In this document: positions 1 through 24,847 of the stretch, in pieces | Layout: each line of letters starts with the position of its first letter | Numbering within the stretch: position 1 is the first letter of the stretch | From: Colius striatus | Taxonomy: Eukaryota; Chordata; Aves; Coliiformes; Coliidae | DNA length: 64,000 nt | Assembly (NCBI RefSeq): GCF_028858725.1 | Contig: NC_084768.1 | Span: 32,394,664-32,458,663, forward strand | Direction: 5' to 3' | Program-made: the position numbers and the translations under genes | The notes under the pieces: generated by a model | Told to the model about the DNA's origin: nothing | What the model saw: the letters and a program-made list of their open reading frames with translations, nothing else | Databases searched by the model: none

Positions 1-891
1 ACACAATTTGGAAGATAGGAAATTCCAAGCTCTGCTTCCATCACCAGCATCTTCCCTCAGCTGCCTGTTGTTCCAGTGACTATGAACATGGGTAGCATCA
101 TGTAACGTCTCACTACTCTCAACAGCGTGAAGAGACCAAGAACTGGAGTTAAATCCACATTTTGACTCAACTTCCACAGGACATGTGCAACAAAATATCC
201 AGCTTGTTTTGGAAGCAAGTCTCTTCACAACACCTTTGCCTTTCACATTTGGGATTTTTCTGTCTGTAGGGTAAGATGCAAGTACAAGGGAAGTCTAACA
301 TCTACAGTTACAGAAGTACACAACCCCCACCCCCCACGTCACTAGTAAATAATCAGAGTGCGTGTAAGATACATGTAAAAGTAACAAACCCCTTTGATGC
401 TCCATATTTTTGCTGGCAAACACCCCTCCTGATATAAAAGGCACTTTGAAAACCCAATATGGTTTGGTTCGTTAAGTTTGCAAAGTACAAACAATTGTAC
501 AAACATACAGTTATCTCGAAGCATGTCAGCCACCGTGACATTAACTACAAAACAAGGTTCCAATTGTCGATAACACTGGTTTTATGGGAGCGAGCAGTGG
601 TTTCAGCAGCTTTACTGAAGACATGACAGGGTTTCCAGTACCACAACCTTAGTAAGTAAAAAAACCCTCCAAAACTCACAAGTTTAGGGGCCACCAAAAG
701 ACAAGACCCAAAGTCGTAACATTCATTCAGTATTTACTCCTTAGAAGTGAACTCCATCCGTAGCCCAAGGGCAGAAGTATATTCAGTCAATTCCAGAACA
801 GTGGTGGAGGCAGGCTCTGTCTTAAGAAGAATGTTGCTATACCATTACAGTACAGAAAACTTTGGTCCAACAGCACAATGTCAGTAAGTCA
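1..891 (-). other. SLC30A7: SLC30A7 3' UTR (partial; continues beyond the window)
   Basis: Sequence 3' of the SLC30A7 stop codon. It is AT-rich, with no credible ORF. I see no AATAAA on the minus strand here, so the poly(A) site probably lies outside the window. Extent is inferred. Confidence 0.6.
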
Positions 892-14872
<13,981 letters not shown>

Positions 14873-15003
14873 CTTCCGAGCGCGGCGCCGCGGCGTGCCG
14901 GGCCGGCAGCGCAGGGCAGGCGGGGCGAGGCGGGCGCGCTGCCCCGTGCCCGGCCCACAGCCCCCTCACGCTTCCGGCCTGCGCGCCAGCACGGCGCGGC
15001 GGC

Positions 15004-15180
15004 GGCCGCGGCTGCCCGGGCCTCTGGCGTGGCGGTGACGCGGGGCAGGACGCGCTGCCGGCCGCGGCTGGCCGGGCCTCTGGCGTGGCGGTGACGCGGG
15101 GCAGGACGCGCTGCCGGCCGCGGCTGGCCGGGCCTCTGGCGTGGCGGTGACGCGGGGCAGGACGCGCGCTGCCGGCTGCA
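15004..15180. repeat. GC-rich minisatellite, about 3 copies of a 56-bp unit
   Basis: A unit beginning ggccgcggctg starts at 15004, 15060 and 15116; the core gcctctggcgtggcggtgac recurs at 15020, 15076 and 15132. The copies are nearly identical apart from a ggctgccc/ggctggcc change and a 2-bp insertion at the end of copy 3. It lies 130-310 bp upstream of the SLC30A7 start codon, inside the CpG island. Confidence 0.95.
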
Positions 15181-16947
15181 ACGTGAGTTCCCGTCCGCGC
15201 CGGGCCCGGCCCGCTGCGGCAGCAGCTCGGACTACAACCCGCGGCCTGCCGGGAGGAAGCGCAGGGCCGCCCCGCAGGAAGCAGAGCACGGCGGCGTGGC
15301 TGCCGTGGCGTTGCGGCGGTCCCGCCCGGGACGCCCCCGCCCCGAGCCCGGCCTTTCCGTGCGGCCTGCGCCGCGCTCGCCGCTGCGGGGGACGCCACGG
15401 GAGCACAGCCTGGCTTGCCTGCGAGGGGAAGCGAGCGGCTGCAGCGGCGCCCGGCTCAACGTGAGCGAAGCCGCGGGCAAGGGCGGGCCGGGCTGGCAGG
15501 GGGCGGCGGCGGGGCCCTCGGCCCGGGATGGGAGAGGCTGTTCGCCTCTGCTGCGTGTCATCGCGAAGTGCTGCCCGCAGAGAGGGGAACCTGTTCGTTT
15601 CTTGGAATGGGGATTAAAACACTGTGTTTTGACACGGGGCTTTTATTTCCGGCAGTTTTGTTTGGAAGAGGTGTTCGCTGTGGATGGTACTGTAAGAATG
15701 AAGAGGTCGATCTTGCACTGCAATTTCGTAACTTAATTGGCAAAACTGATTGGCACTGTCTTACAGCGAAGTGCCGTGATGCTAATTTGAAAGACTTTGT
15801 ACAGGTGTTTATTCTAAAAGCATATTATAATGTCACCCTTACTTACCATTGCAGCCCATGGTATGCAATTGAGTTAACGCAGGAATGTGTGTCTGTCCAG
15901 GAGCTCTCGTGACCACAGTAAACAACACTTATATTTTCATCTTAATTATGCTTTTAAATTGCAACTAATGAATCATTACAGTAGTATTGGTAAGTATTTT
16001 TATGGCTAGGTTGCAACCTTTTCAAATGCACAAATGACCAGGATAAGCTGGGCCTCAGCAACGCTGGCATTTTTAGAAGTCAGGCACGATTGTTTAAACC
16101 TGTAGAATGAAGCAGCCAGACTAAACAGCTTCTGGAAATGGTTTCAGTGACCTCTCCAGCCTCACAAAATAAAGCAGTGGTAAGACTAGTGATAAATTCA
16201 AATTTGAGGAGACCTGTACATGTGGACAAATTAATCTTACACAATTTCACATCAGTTCAATTATTAAAACAAGTTCTTGCTCTCTAAACCTTATGGTACT
16301 ATTCCTGAATCAACACTAGAAACTCCTTTTCTTTGTTCAACTAGTTCTAAAAGAATAAAAGTCCCTCCAACAGCCTAGGAACCCAAAACGAGACAGGTTT
16401 CTGAAGTTGCTGTCCTGCATCTTTCCTACACTCCTATTTGCTTTCCCTTCTGCCAAGCTGCCAAACCCAATGGGAAGAACTGTCCGTGTCTTTAACACAA
16501 CTGGTAAGCTAAAGTGGAAGGAGAGTGAATGGGATGAAAAGTAAATAACTTAATTGAGACTACTTGCCTGACTCTGGTAGCCAAATGTATCTTTTACTGG
16601 TATCTGGTGAACAGTGCAACAGATTTTGAGGTTCTGAAGACCTACTTGTATCTCTGGAGTTGACCCTAAGGATGGAACACATAGACATTGCATTGATATA
16701 AAGCAACAATTTTACAAGCAGAGAAAAATATAGTGCTTTTTGTTCTGACCAGCTGGTGTAATAAACTTCTTGCTGGAGTGTTCATGGAAAGGCAGAGACA
16801 GTCATTCAGCTGGGCAATAGGAAAAGGGACTGTAGAGCTGCTGAGAATGCCGTGTCAGTCGGTGTTCGAGAGGCATGTTTGCCTGTGTAGAGTGCTAGGG
16901 AGCATGTAACTGCTCATCTTCAGTTATACAATCTGTTTCATTTCCAG

Positions 16948-17018
16948 CAGATTCAAAGATCACAAACATCTGTCCTGTAAAAACAAGGGAGGAAGCAATC
17001 CTACTTGGCAACAATGAG
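16948..17018 (+). other. EXTL2: EXTL2 exon carrying 5' UTR plus the first 5 coding bases
   Basis: The acceptor TTTCCAG (a second AG three bases on allows a start at 16951) and a strong donor GAG|GTAAGT at 17019 bound a 71-nt exon. Only ATG-AG at 17014-17018 is coding; A at -3 supports initiation. In-frame TAA at 16978. The exon call rests on the match of the spliced N-terminus to human EXTL2. Confidence 0.85.
17014..17018 (+). CDS. EXTL2: EXTL2 coding exon 1 (5 nt)
   Basis: ATG plus AG. With the first G of the next exon it encodes Met-Arg, after which the frame runs directly into the conserved CKLPGRVMGIR block. Confidence 0.85.
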
Positions 17019-20000
17019 GTAAGTTGAGAGGGCTTTTATAAACTCCAGTAATTTACATTCATGTTGTGGAGCATGGCATGTTCACCGTGGAAAAACTGTG
17101 ATCCCAGCTTGTGTGAGAAAACAACACATGCTCTCACAAAAACTGTCGTTGAAAGGGCTCTCCTGGATCACTTAATTTGATCAGAATTCCCTGCTGAAAG
17201 CCTAGAAATTGTTAATGGAGTAACATGAGTAATATGTACAGAAGAATAAATATTTAATGGTAAGCTCAGAATATTCACATTGTGTTCAGTTCAAACTAGT
17301 CTTGCAAGTAAAGTGGAGGACACCTCATTTGAGGTGCTGGTTTAGAATGCAGTGGCTGCTGGACCCTGCTGAGTTTACAGTTTATAAGGAGAACTGGGAG
17401 TGCTACCAGTGCTGTTGAGAAAGTAGGAGATGGTGAACAATCTAGAGTGAAAGAATGAATTTTCCCAAAACAATAAAACTCAAAGTTAACAAAGTTAAAA
17501 GCAAGTAAACATTAGAAGCTGAGTACCATCAGTGTCTGTCTGGATAGCTGAAAGTAATCGTCCCAAGTCCTAAAATCCTCCTTAGCTCTTTACTTAAGCT
17601 AGTTAGTACTGCAGGAGTTTTGCCCAAGTAAGGGAGACACCTAAATGTGAGATTAATGACTTTTCCTTTCCTGTTACTTGCTTTAAAGGTATTTTCACTT
17701 CTGTAAGCTTCCAGGAAGAGTTATGGGAATCCGCCTACTGCGCTTCACTTCCGTGGTGATCATTGTCTTACTTCTTGTGGCAGGTGCTTTAACAGCTTTG
17801 CTTCCCAACATCAAAGATGACAAAATGCCCAATTTGAGAAGGGAACCAAAAACCCAGAGTCAGTCTGCCTTGGATTCATTTACTCTTATTATGCAGACAT
17901 ATAACAGAACTGACTTGCTTCTAAAGCTTTTAAATCATTACCAAGCCATCCCCCACCTACATAAAGTAATTGTTGTGTGGAACAACATTGGTGAGAAGAT
18001 ACCAGAGGAAATGTGGAATTCCTTGGGGCCTCATCCTGTGCCTGTTGTTTTTAAAGTTCAAACTGTAAATCGCATGAGGAACAGACTCCAGAATTTCCCT
18101 GAGCTGGAAACCAAAGGTAAGCAGCAGTTCCTCTTGCCACTACTACTGGTAATTTCACACTTGAAATGTGAATGTGATAGAGATGGTTTGAGTTATACTA
18201 TGTCATAAATCCATGGATCTGATGGGCTACTTAATAGAATGTGAGTAATACAGAAGAAAGCTATGTTACAATACCTGATTCAACCCACCACCACCAGCAG
18301 CAGGGCAGAGGCTGTCAGTTAAAAGTAAGGAAGAAAAGAGGGATGTCAAATGCATTTCCTGGGCTTTTGCAATTGCATCTGTTCACCATTTTCCTTTTCA
18401 GGTAAACACAGGTAGTTCAGCCTCTCCTCCCTTTATAGTGTAGACTGACATTCATACTGCATGTATTTGTTCAGTCACTGCATTCATTTGGACTGGTAAT
18501 TTAATTCTTCTTTCTACAACATAAGTTCTCAACCATGTTCTCCTCTTCAGAGAAACTCCCCTCTCTAGCTTTCCATCTCAAGTTATGCATCCTTTTTAGG
18601 AGTATTTTCCCCAGTCTTTTGGCCATTTATCTAAATATTTTTCCTAAGCTCTTTCCAGGAGAAGCACAATAGGTCCTGTTTGTTTCAAGAGGGAACAAAC
18701 CCCATATGTTGCATTACAGACCTGACCTTACTCATGATTAGTAAAGGTAATTCTCTTTACTGCCCCCTTCCTAACATGCCTTGCTGCTCAAAACCCATGA
18801 CTTCTGCAAAGACACTTGAAAAGCCAACTTCCCAAGTGTTTTATTTGCCATAATAGGATTTATGCTGGCTGCAAACTTCAAAGCTCTAAGGCATCTGGAG
18901 TTCTGATTCCTCATAGTCTCTCGCCTAAAATTTAAGGCAAAGTTTCTTCCTTCTGTAGTTAATCATATTGAATGTTGCCTGTGCAATTTCTTAAGATTGC
19001 TTATTTAGAACTTGAAAGTAGTGAGGAGATGGGTAAAGTACTAGGAATCCCTTATAAATCTCATACACTAGAGAACGGGATCTAACTCTTCTATTTTAGT
19101 TGTATTTTTACACGAGATTAGCAGATTTTTAAGTTGCTTAAACAAACACTCCCAAGTTTTCCAATGCATCTGTCCAGCTGTACTACAGATGATCAAAGGC
19201 TGATGAGTTTTGTTACAGCCTGGCAAATGATCTAAAGTTTAGGTTTGCTTCCAGTTGCCACAGAGCTGCAGCCTTGGTTTAGCTATGAAATGTAAAGATG
19301 TTTTCTCAGTCTGCTTTCAAGGAGTTACAGTTCAGCTCTGCAGTTCAGCTTAATGGTTATGTAAGTGTCACAGCTAATTAGTGCAATTATGTGCTGCATG
19401 CTGTGCTCACCTGTTTAATCTTTGGAGAAGTTAAAAGTTTTTGTTTTCTCTTCCTTCAGCTGTTTTAATGATGGATGATGATACACTAGTCAGTGCTCAT
19501 GACCTTGCTTTTGCCTTTTCTGTTTGGCAGGTAATGTTTTGCACTTTGGAAGGCAGTATTTGTGAGTTATAATTGACAATAATGGCTTTAATTAGAGTAA
19601 TACTGGATCATAATGTTTTACCATTGATTTTTCTAGCCATAAAGTTAAATTTTACAAGTGTTGAAGCACTAAGTAGTAGAAATTACTTAAATATTCTTCA
19701 GTAGTAACTGTACCTGTAATCTCTATCTTTCACACTTTAACTCTTGTACATGAACACTGAAGTTGCTGACTACTGACTTTATTTAAATTGATAGTAGGCT
19801 GCAAAACAAAAGTGTGTGAGTTTTTTCTAAGGGAGTTGTTAAGTTTATTTTCAGTGCCAAATATACAGCTGCAAATTGTGGATAGGTGTTTCTTGGCACT
19901 AGATTTACACAGATCAAAGGAGCATATGCCAACAGTTTAATTCTTGCCTGGCAAAAATCTTGTGCTCCTCTCATTAAGTAAAAAATGCATAAAACTCTTA

Positions 20001-20572
20001 TGAAAACACTTAACATACATTTCCATTTCAGTGTGGGCTTCACTTTGATTTTTTTTCAAATCTCTGTTTTTTTCTTTCAGCAATTTCCAGAGCATATAGT
20101 GGGATTTGTTCCTAGAAAGCACATTTCTACTCCTTCAGGTGTATACAGTTATGGCAGCTTCGAACTGCAGAACCCTGGCTTTGGAAATGGAGATCAGTAT
20201 TCCATGGTTCTTATTGGTGCAGCATTTTTTCACAGTGGGTATTTAGAAGACTTTCAAAGACAGCCAGAAGCTGTTTACGCCTTAATAGATGAAACTCAAA
20301 ATTGTGACGATATTGCTATGAATTTCCTGGTAGCCAGGCATACAGGAAAGCCTTCAGGAGTGTTTGTGAAGCCTGTTGATATAAGAAATTTAGAAAAAGA
20401 CACTAACAGTGGCTACTCTGGAATGTGGCACCGAGCAGAGCATTTGTTACAGAGATCTTACTGTGTAAATAAACTGGTTAATATTTATGATGGCATGCCT
20501 TTAAAATATTCTAATATCATGATTTCTCAGTTTGGTTTTCCTAATTATGCCAATCACAAAAATAAAATGTAA
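17014..20572 (+). CDS. EXTL2: Exostosin-like glycosyltransferase 2 (EXTL2), complete coding sequence in 4 coding exons
   Basis: Joined exons 17014-17018, 17689-18116, 19460-19530 and 20081-20572 give 996 nt, 331 aa plus stop; human EXTL2 is about 330 aa. The start ATG sits in the last five bases of an otherwise untranslated exon; splicing gives M-R-Y-F-H-F-C-K-L-P-G-R-V-M-G, matching human MRCCHICKLPGRVMG. An in-frame TAA at 16978 closes the frame upstream. The protein is a type II membrane protein with a signal anchor around residues 23-41 (VVIIVLLLVAGALTALL) and a GT64 domain with the DDD metal/UDP-sugar motif at 150-152. NCDDIAMNF, a conserved catalytic-region block, lies further on, and NRT at 74-76 is a possible N-glycosylation site. 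By family knowledge it transfers GlcNAc/GalNAc to the glycosaminoglycan linker region in the secretory pathway, limiting heparan and chondroitin sulfate synthesis. It is intact. Confidence 0.96.
17689..18116 (+). CDS. EXTL2: EXTL2 coding exon 2 (signal anchor and N-terminal catalytic half)
   Basis: Encodes residues 3-144 plus split codons. It covers the cytosolic tail, the membrane anchor and SFTLIMQTYNRTDLLLKLL through MRNRLQNFPELETK. The acceptor is CTTTAAAG|G; genomic TAA at 17684-17686 is intronic in this model. The donor is AAAG|GTAAGC. A second in-frame ATG at 17723 could initiate a 318-aa form lacking 13 residues. Confidence 0.95.
18117..20080 (+). other. EXTL2: EXTL2 introns between coding exons 2, 3 and 4
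   Basis: Two introns (18117-19459 and 19531-20080). They are unique AT-rich sequence with no recognisable element. Confidence 0.8.
19460..19530 (+). CDS. EXTL2: EXTL2 coding exon 3 (DDD motif)
   Basis: Encodes residues 146-168, VLMMDDDTLVSAHDLAFAF, then SVWQ. The Asp triplet (150-152) is the DXD-type Mn2+/UDP-sugar binding motif. The acceptor is CTTCAG|C and the donor GGCAG|GTAATG. It is too short to stand out as an ORF. Confidence 0.96.
20081..20572 (+). CDS. EXTL2: EXTL2 terminal coding exon 4
   Basis: Encodes residues 169-331: QFPEHIVGFVPRKH, GNGDQYSMVLIGAAFF, TQNCDDIAMNF, NSGYSGMWHRAEH and YSNIMISQFGF near the end, stop TAA at 20570. The acceptor is TTTCTTTCAG|C. All blocks match mammalian EXTL2 closely. 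Confidence 0.97.
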   Translation, partial: QFPEHIVGFVPRKHISTPSGVYSYGSFELQNPGFGNGDQYSMVLIGAAFFHSGYLEDFQRQPEAVYALIDETQNCDDIAMNFLVARHTGKPSGVFVKPVDIRNLEKDTNSGYSGMWHRAEHLLQRSYCVNKLVNIYDGMPLKYSNIMISQFGFPNYANHKNKM

Positions 20573-22675
20573 GGCAATGAATTTAAGGGGTTAGGTGTTA
20601 AACAATACTCAGTGAATTGTACTGAGTTCAAGGAGAGAGGTTTAATTACTGCATCTTGGCCATCCTTATCTGTAGCCCCTGAATTTTTTCCATATGGCTT
20701 TTATGGGTTTTTCTTTTCCTTTCTTACTAATTCTCCAAGGTAAGTTTTGAGAAAACTTAAAAGAATATATGCTAATACTTATCTGTGATAAAACCATCAT
20801 CTTTCCTTAAAACCTAAGAAGCTATTACAGTCAATTAGGCTGGTTCTTCAGAAACATGCTGGCAAAAAAATGCACTCCTAGCCTCGAGTGCTTATGTTTT
20901 GGGTTGTTTTTTTAAATATGTGTATCGAGTCAAATGAGGTCTAAGCATTTTTTTCATTGTTACATATTGAGATGCTTCCTTGCCTTCACCCTCTGCTCCT
21001 CACCTCCTACCTAGTTCCCAGTGAAACTACAGAAGGGCTACAGCAAACTTGTGGCCACGCTGCTAGACTCCTGTACAAAACCCCTCGAAGTCTGTATATA
21101 AGCTATTCTGTATTCTGAGATCTTCCTGAAGCTGCTATGACAGCAAGCTAGAAAAAAAGAGTACCTCACCTTTATCTCAGTCTGAAAACCATTGTCTAGA
21201 GTTCTAGTGCTGCTGAGATAGTGGAAAATGATCTCCAGCGTGGCTTTTTTTTTTCCTATTATTAATTTGCCTAGAGTTGCCGAAACAGTGCAGCCAAAAG
21301 GTGAAACCCTAGGCACTGGAAATGTAAGAAACATGACTACATGAAATAGGAAACTGAGATAAGCAGACAGAAGAAATGGGTGGGATATTAGTTATTAAGA
21401 TTCTTTTAAGTACTTGGGTTTGATATTTTGCACGTTCATTTTTACAAAAATGTGCCCAAGAAAATCCTCACTTTAAAAAAATTCCTTATTGGGATTGGAA
21501 TTTGTCTTACAGTTTCTAATAAGAGCAGGCTGTTCTGCATTGATTACAGAGTGTCCATCTTGTAGTACTGCAGGTCTACTGTTTTTTTAACTACTCTTTC
21601 AAATTAATACTTTTTGTTTCCTTTCTTCTGTTTTTGGTGGCTACAACCACAGAATTAAAATGTGCAACAAATGGGTAAAACACCATTAAAAATGTACTTT
21701 AAAGGTACGGTGATGTTTGACAGTGCTGGACTGTTACCAGTCTCCAGATGGCTCCAAGAAACAGCTATTATTAATAGCTTTTGTTGTTTTGGGACTCTCT
21801 AGTTCTGGAAATGTCACGTTAACATAGACAGGACAAACCTTTTCAGTTGCAACTACAGAACTTGTTTCTGATATGCAGGAAAGAACAAAAGGCAGTGATT
21901 TCCCTGCATCACAGAGGAATCAAATCTGGCATCCAAGGCAGATTTAGTATCATCTGCATCGATTCTTAGCATCAGTTCAAAGGTTATCTGTGGGCAAACA
22001 ATAACAGCTAATACCTAGTAGACAAACTACATCTGCACAGATAGTGTATAATTTTAGCACTTTTGGTAATAAGCTAGCTGAACAAAAAAGTGGTTAAAGA
22101 ATGTGACAGGTTCTTTGCAGCAGGGCTGACTCTGGGTATCAGTCTTGGTTTCTTTGGGGGAACAGAGGATTCCTTTGCCTTGTTCTGTCAGTGTTAAAGG
22201 ATTTGTTTTATGTTCCAAGTACTTGTAAGATTTAAAGGGCAAAATCTTAACATGGCAATGTAAAGTCTGCTTGATTTTGTTGTAATAGTGAAAAGTATAT
22301 TTTAAGTATTGTGCTGTAGTGATAAGTAGTATACAAACAGGTCTATGATCTTTCCAGAAGTACAACTTCACTAGTGGTCCTTTACTGCATTTCATTTACT
22401 TACTGATTTACGTGATTTCTGTTCTGTGCAGCATTGGCTCGAATTGTGAACACTCACAGATGTTGTTAACTTTACCTTTAAAATGTGAAATGAACTGTCT
22501 GCTCAGCCAAATCTTAGTACTGTGGTTTTTTTGTTGTGGGGAAGGAGTTATTTTAGGTTGTTGGGGTTTTTTTTATGTTCTTCTGTGTCAGTAAAAGAGT
22601 AGAACAAGCTTTTATTGTACTGGTAAATATAATTTCCACCACTGTCAAATAAAATATATAAACCAAATTTGTGAT
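20573..22675 (+). other. EXTL2: EXTL2 3' UTR
   Basis: About 2.1 kb of AT-rich sequence between the stop and a good poly(A) signal. It has many short T runs and no coding signal; ORFs within it (such as the minus-strand 22054-22395) look like chance. Extent is inferred from the signal at 22648. Confidence 0.65.
22648..22653 (+). terminator. EXTL2: Poly(A) signal AATAAA, probable EXTL2 3' end
   Basis: Canonical AATAAA followed about 20 bp later by a GT-rich stretch (tttgtgatgtatgtg), the usual cleavage context. It is the best such site downstream of EXTL2. Confidence 0.7.
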
Positions 22676-24639
22676 GTATGTGTTTTCAGATTATTAACCA
22701 AGTTTTTCAGTGTTAGATGTCTAAAGCTCACAGTTTGGACACAGGTGAGCAGCAGCAAGATTATTTATTTTTTTAAAAAAGGGTACTTGTCACATACATT
22801 CAGTTAACTGAGGTAAAGCCCACTCATGAGGAAACACAAAGCCATCAGAAACACAGCCTTAAGCAGTTAGTCTGACAGAGCAAAGTTGAAGAAAAAAGAA
22901 AATACATCTCCAGCTAGAATTCACTGTGCTTAGGAACCAAAAGGGGTTGGTTGGTTTGTTTATTTTTTAAAGGCTGTTAACTTTTTATTCCTTGATGGTT
23001 ATAAAAATGCCTTAAGATTCTTTAATCAAATATTCTGCTGAGAATTTAAAGTTTATAGGCATTTATCTTTAAAAGATTATCTAAGTGTCATTTGGAAATA
23101 TTTTGGAATACAAACAAACTCATCAGCACCTCTTAATGTTCTGTAGATGTTTATGCAACACAGGAGTTAAAAAATGGTATGTAAAAGATATATTTTAGAA
23201 ATCCCCGTTGAGAATACCAGGATAGAGTCTTAAAATGATGCACCAGAACCACAAGAAATTGCTCCATTACCTATTGTAAAAAAATGCCACAAGATGTCAC
23301 TGTAGCCTTGATACCTGATACCATCAGACATTAAAAATAGTAATTGGAATTGATTATAGAAACAAAATTGTATGAGGTGAAAACATTCTTAAACATTCTA
23401 CATGGTGAAATCTGTTAGATAATGCGAAGTGATCACTGGAGCTGAAAAAACAAGGTTATTTTGTACATTTTTTTTGTCAGGGAAGAAGAGAAAGATTATT
23501 TTAACTATTTCCTATGCTTACAAAGGCTGTAACTAATTGCCACAAACGAGAAATTGTACACAACCAAAACAATAGTTGTAATTTTGCATAAATAAGCAGT
23601 ATGCAAACTCCATTGGACAGTGGGGCTTCAGTTGCTAGTCACGTTTGTCTGGGAGATACATCAGCCTACCTAGATGGATTTACAAATAGGCTTTAACATA
23701 AACTGTGGATCTAGAGATTCTAGATACTATACAGCTAACCTGTTACACTGCTCCATGTTTGCTTCTGTTGCCCCAGACACCTTTGTTAAAGCTAATTTCA
23801 GTATGCTCATATGAGCTTCCCTTGACTATAGCACAGACTTGGAAATGTATGTGACATCAAACTGTAGCGGAAGTTTGAGTAAAAATTGTGTTAAAAATCT
23901 ATAGTTCTGGAGAAATTACATTGTTCTCTCCTTTCTTTTGTGTTGTGTTACTCCTTAGAGAATTGCTTGTAAATAAAAATGGAAATATTTGATTTAATTG
24001 AATGTTAAATGAAAGTCATATAAAACAATAGAGGAAAAAACCACCACATTTATTTCCATGAAAAGCAAATATATGCAAACAACCTTTATTTAATTTGCTG
24101 TTACAGAAGACTATAACCTCAGTCTTGCAAGCATCTTATATGGAATAGCACTTAGTACTGACAATAAGGTTTCTTACCTAAGTTGACAGGACCAGGCCCA
24201 AAGAGTCATATTTAGGAATATTATTCCTGGAGCTATGAAAAATAAAAAGGAAGAACAGAGCTACAAACTTTTAGAACACATACCACAGATAAATAAGCAA
24301 CCACAATTGCATGAGGAAAGTGTCTTCTGTAGTACTTTAGTATATTTGTAAGGCTTTAAAGGATATTCAATGCTTATGACATTAGATTAAAAGTTGAAGA
24401 CTCAATAGCCTCACACTCACATTTAGCGTCATCCGCAGACATTATAATTAATTATATTACCTGGTAGTATGCTTTCTGAAGGAGAGGGTGGCAGAAGGAA
24501 GGCATTCCTCACTCTTTTCATGCTTGTTTCTTTGGCAGCGAGTCAAACGCAGACCACAAGCTTAATTCAGCTTTTGCAAATGGCCCACCACAAAGTGAAT
24601 CTTCTACCTTTTAAAAAACATCGTTAAAAGCATCGTTAC
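22676..24639. other. EXTL2-CDC14A intergenic DNA
   Basis: About 2 kb of AT-rich unique sequence. I see no exon, RNA gene or recognisable repeat. In the human map as I recall it, other genes (VCAM1, GPR88) lie between these two genes; none is visible here. Confidence 0.65.
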
Positions 24640-24806
24640 AGCAGCCGTAGCAGCGGAGGTATTGACTTCTCGGTAAAGAGCGGGAGCTTCGTGTGAGGGA
24701 GAGGCGGCCCAGCAGCTGACAGCAACGCCGGCGGGAGGGAAGAGAGGCACCACCGCCGCGACCCCGCTGAGGGGAGCAGCCCGCCCCTCGCCAACGCCGC
24801 GCTCTC

Positions 24807-24847
24807 ATTGGCCGCGGGCGGCGGAAGGCCGTTTTTCATTGGCCAAT
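24807..24847. promoter_or_regulatory. Clustered NF-Y-type ATTGG/CCAAT boxes
   Basis: ATTGG at 24807-24811, then a perfect palindrome ATTGGCCAAT at 24838-24847 (ATTGG and CCAAT abutting). Spacing between the ATTGG boxes is 31 bp, about three helical turns. Probably core promoter elements for CDC14A; binding is inferred. Confidence 0.6.

Larger units (their letters stand above)
15601..17688 (+). other. EXTL2: EXTL2 5' intronic region
   Basis: AT-rich DNA between the CpG island and coding exon 2, interrupted by the 16948-17018 exon. An open frame spills out of the CpG island to 15912 but shows no similarity I recognise. No repeats are evident. Confidence 0.6.

Noticed and set aside
17723-18208. 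ATG at 17723 as the EXTL2 start and 161 codons as one exon
   Set aside because: A better model starts at 17014 and splices at 18116 (AAAG|GTAAGC); the codons after 18116 are intronic.
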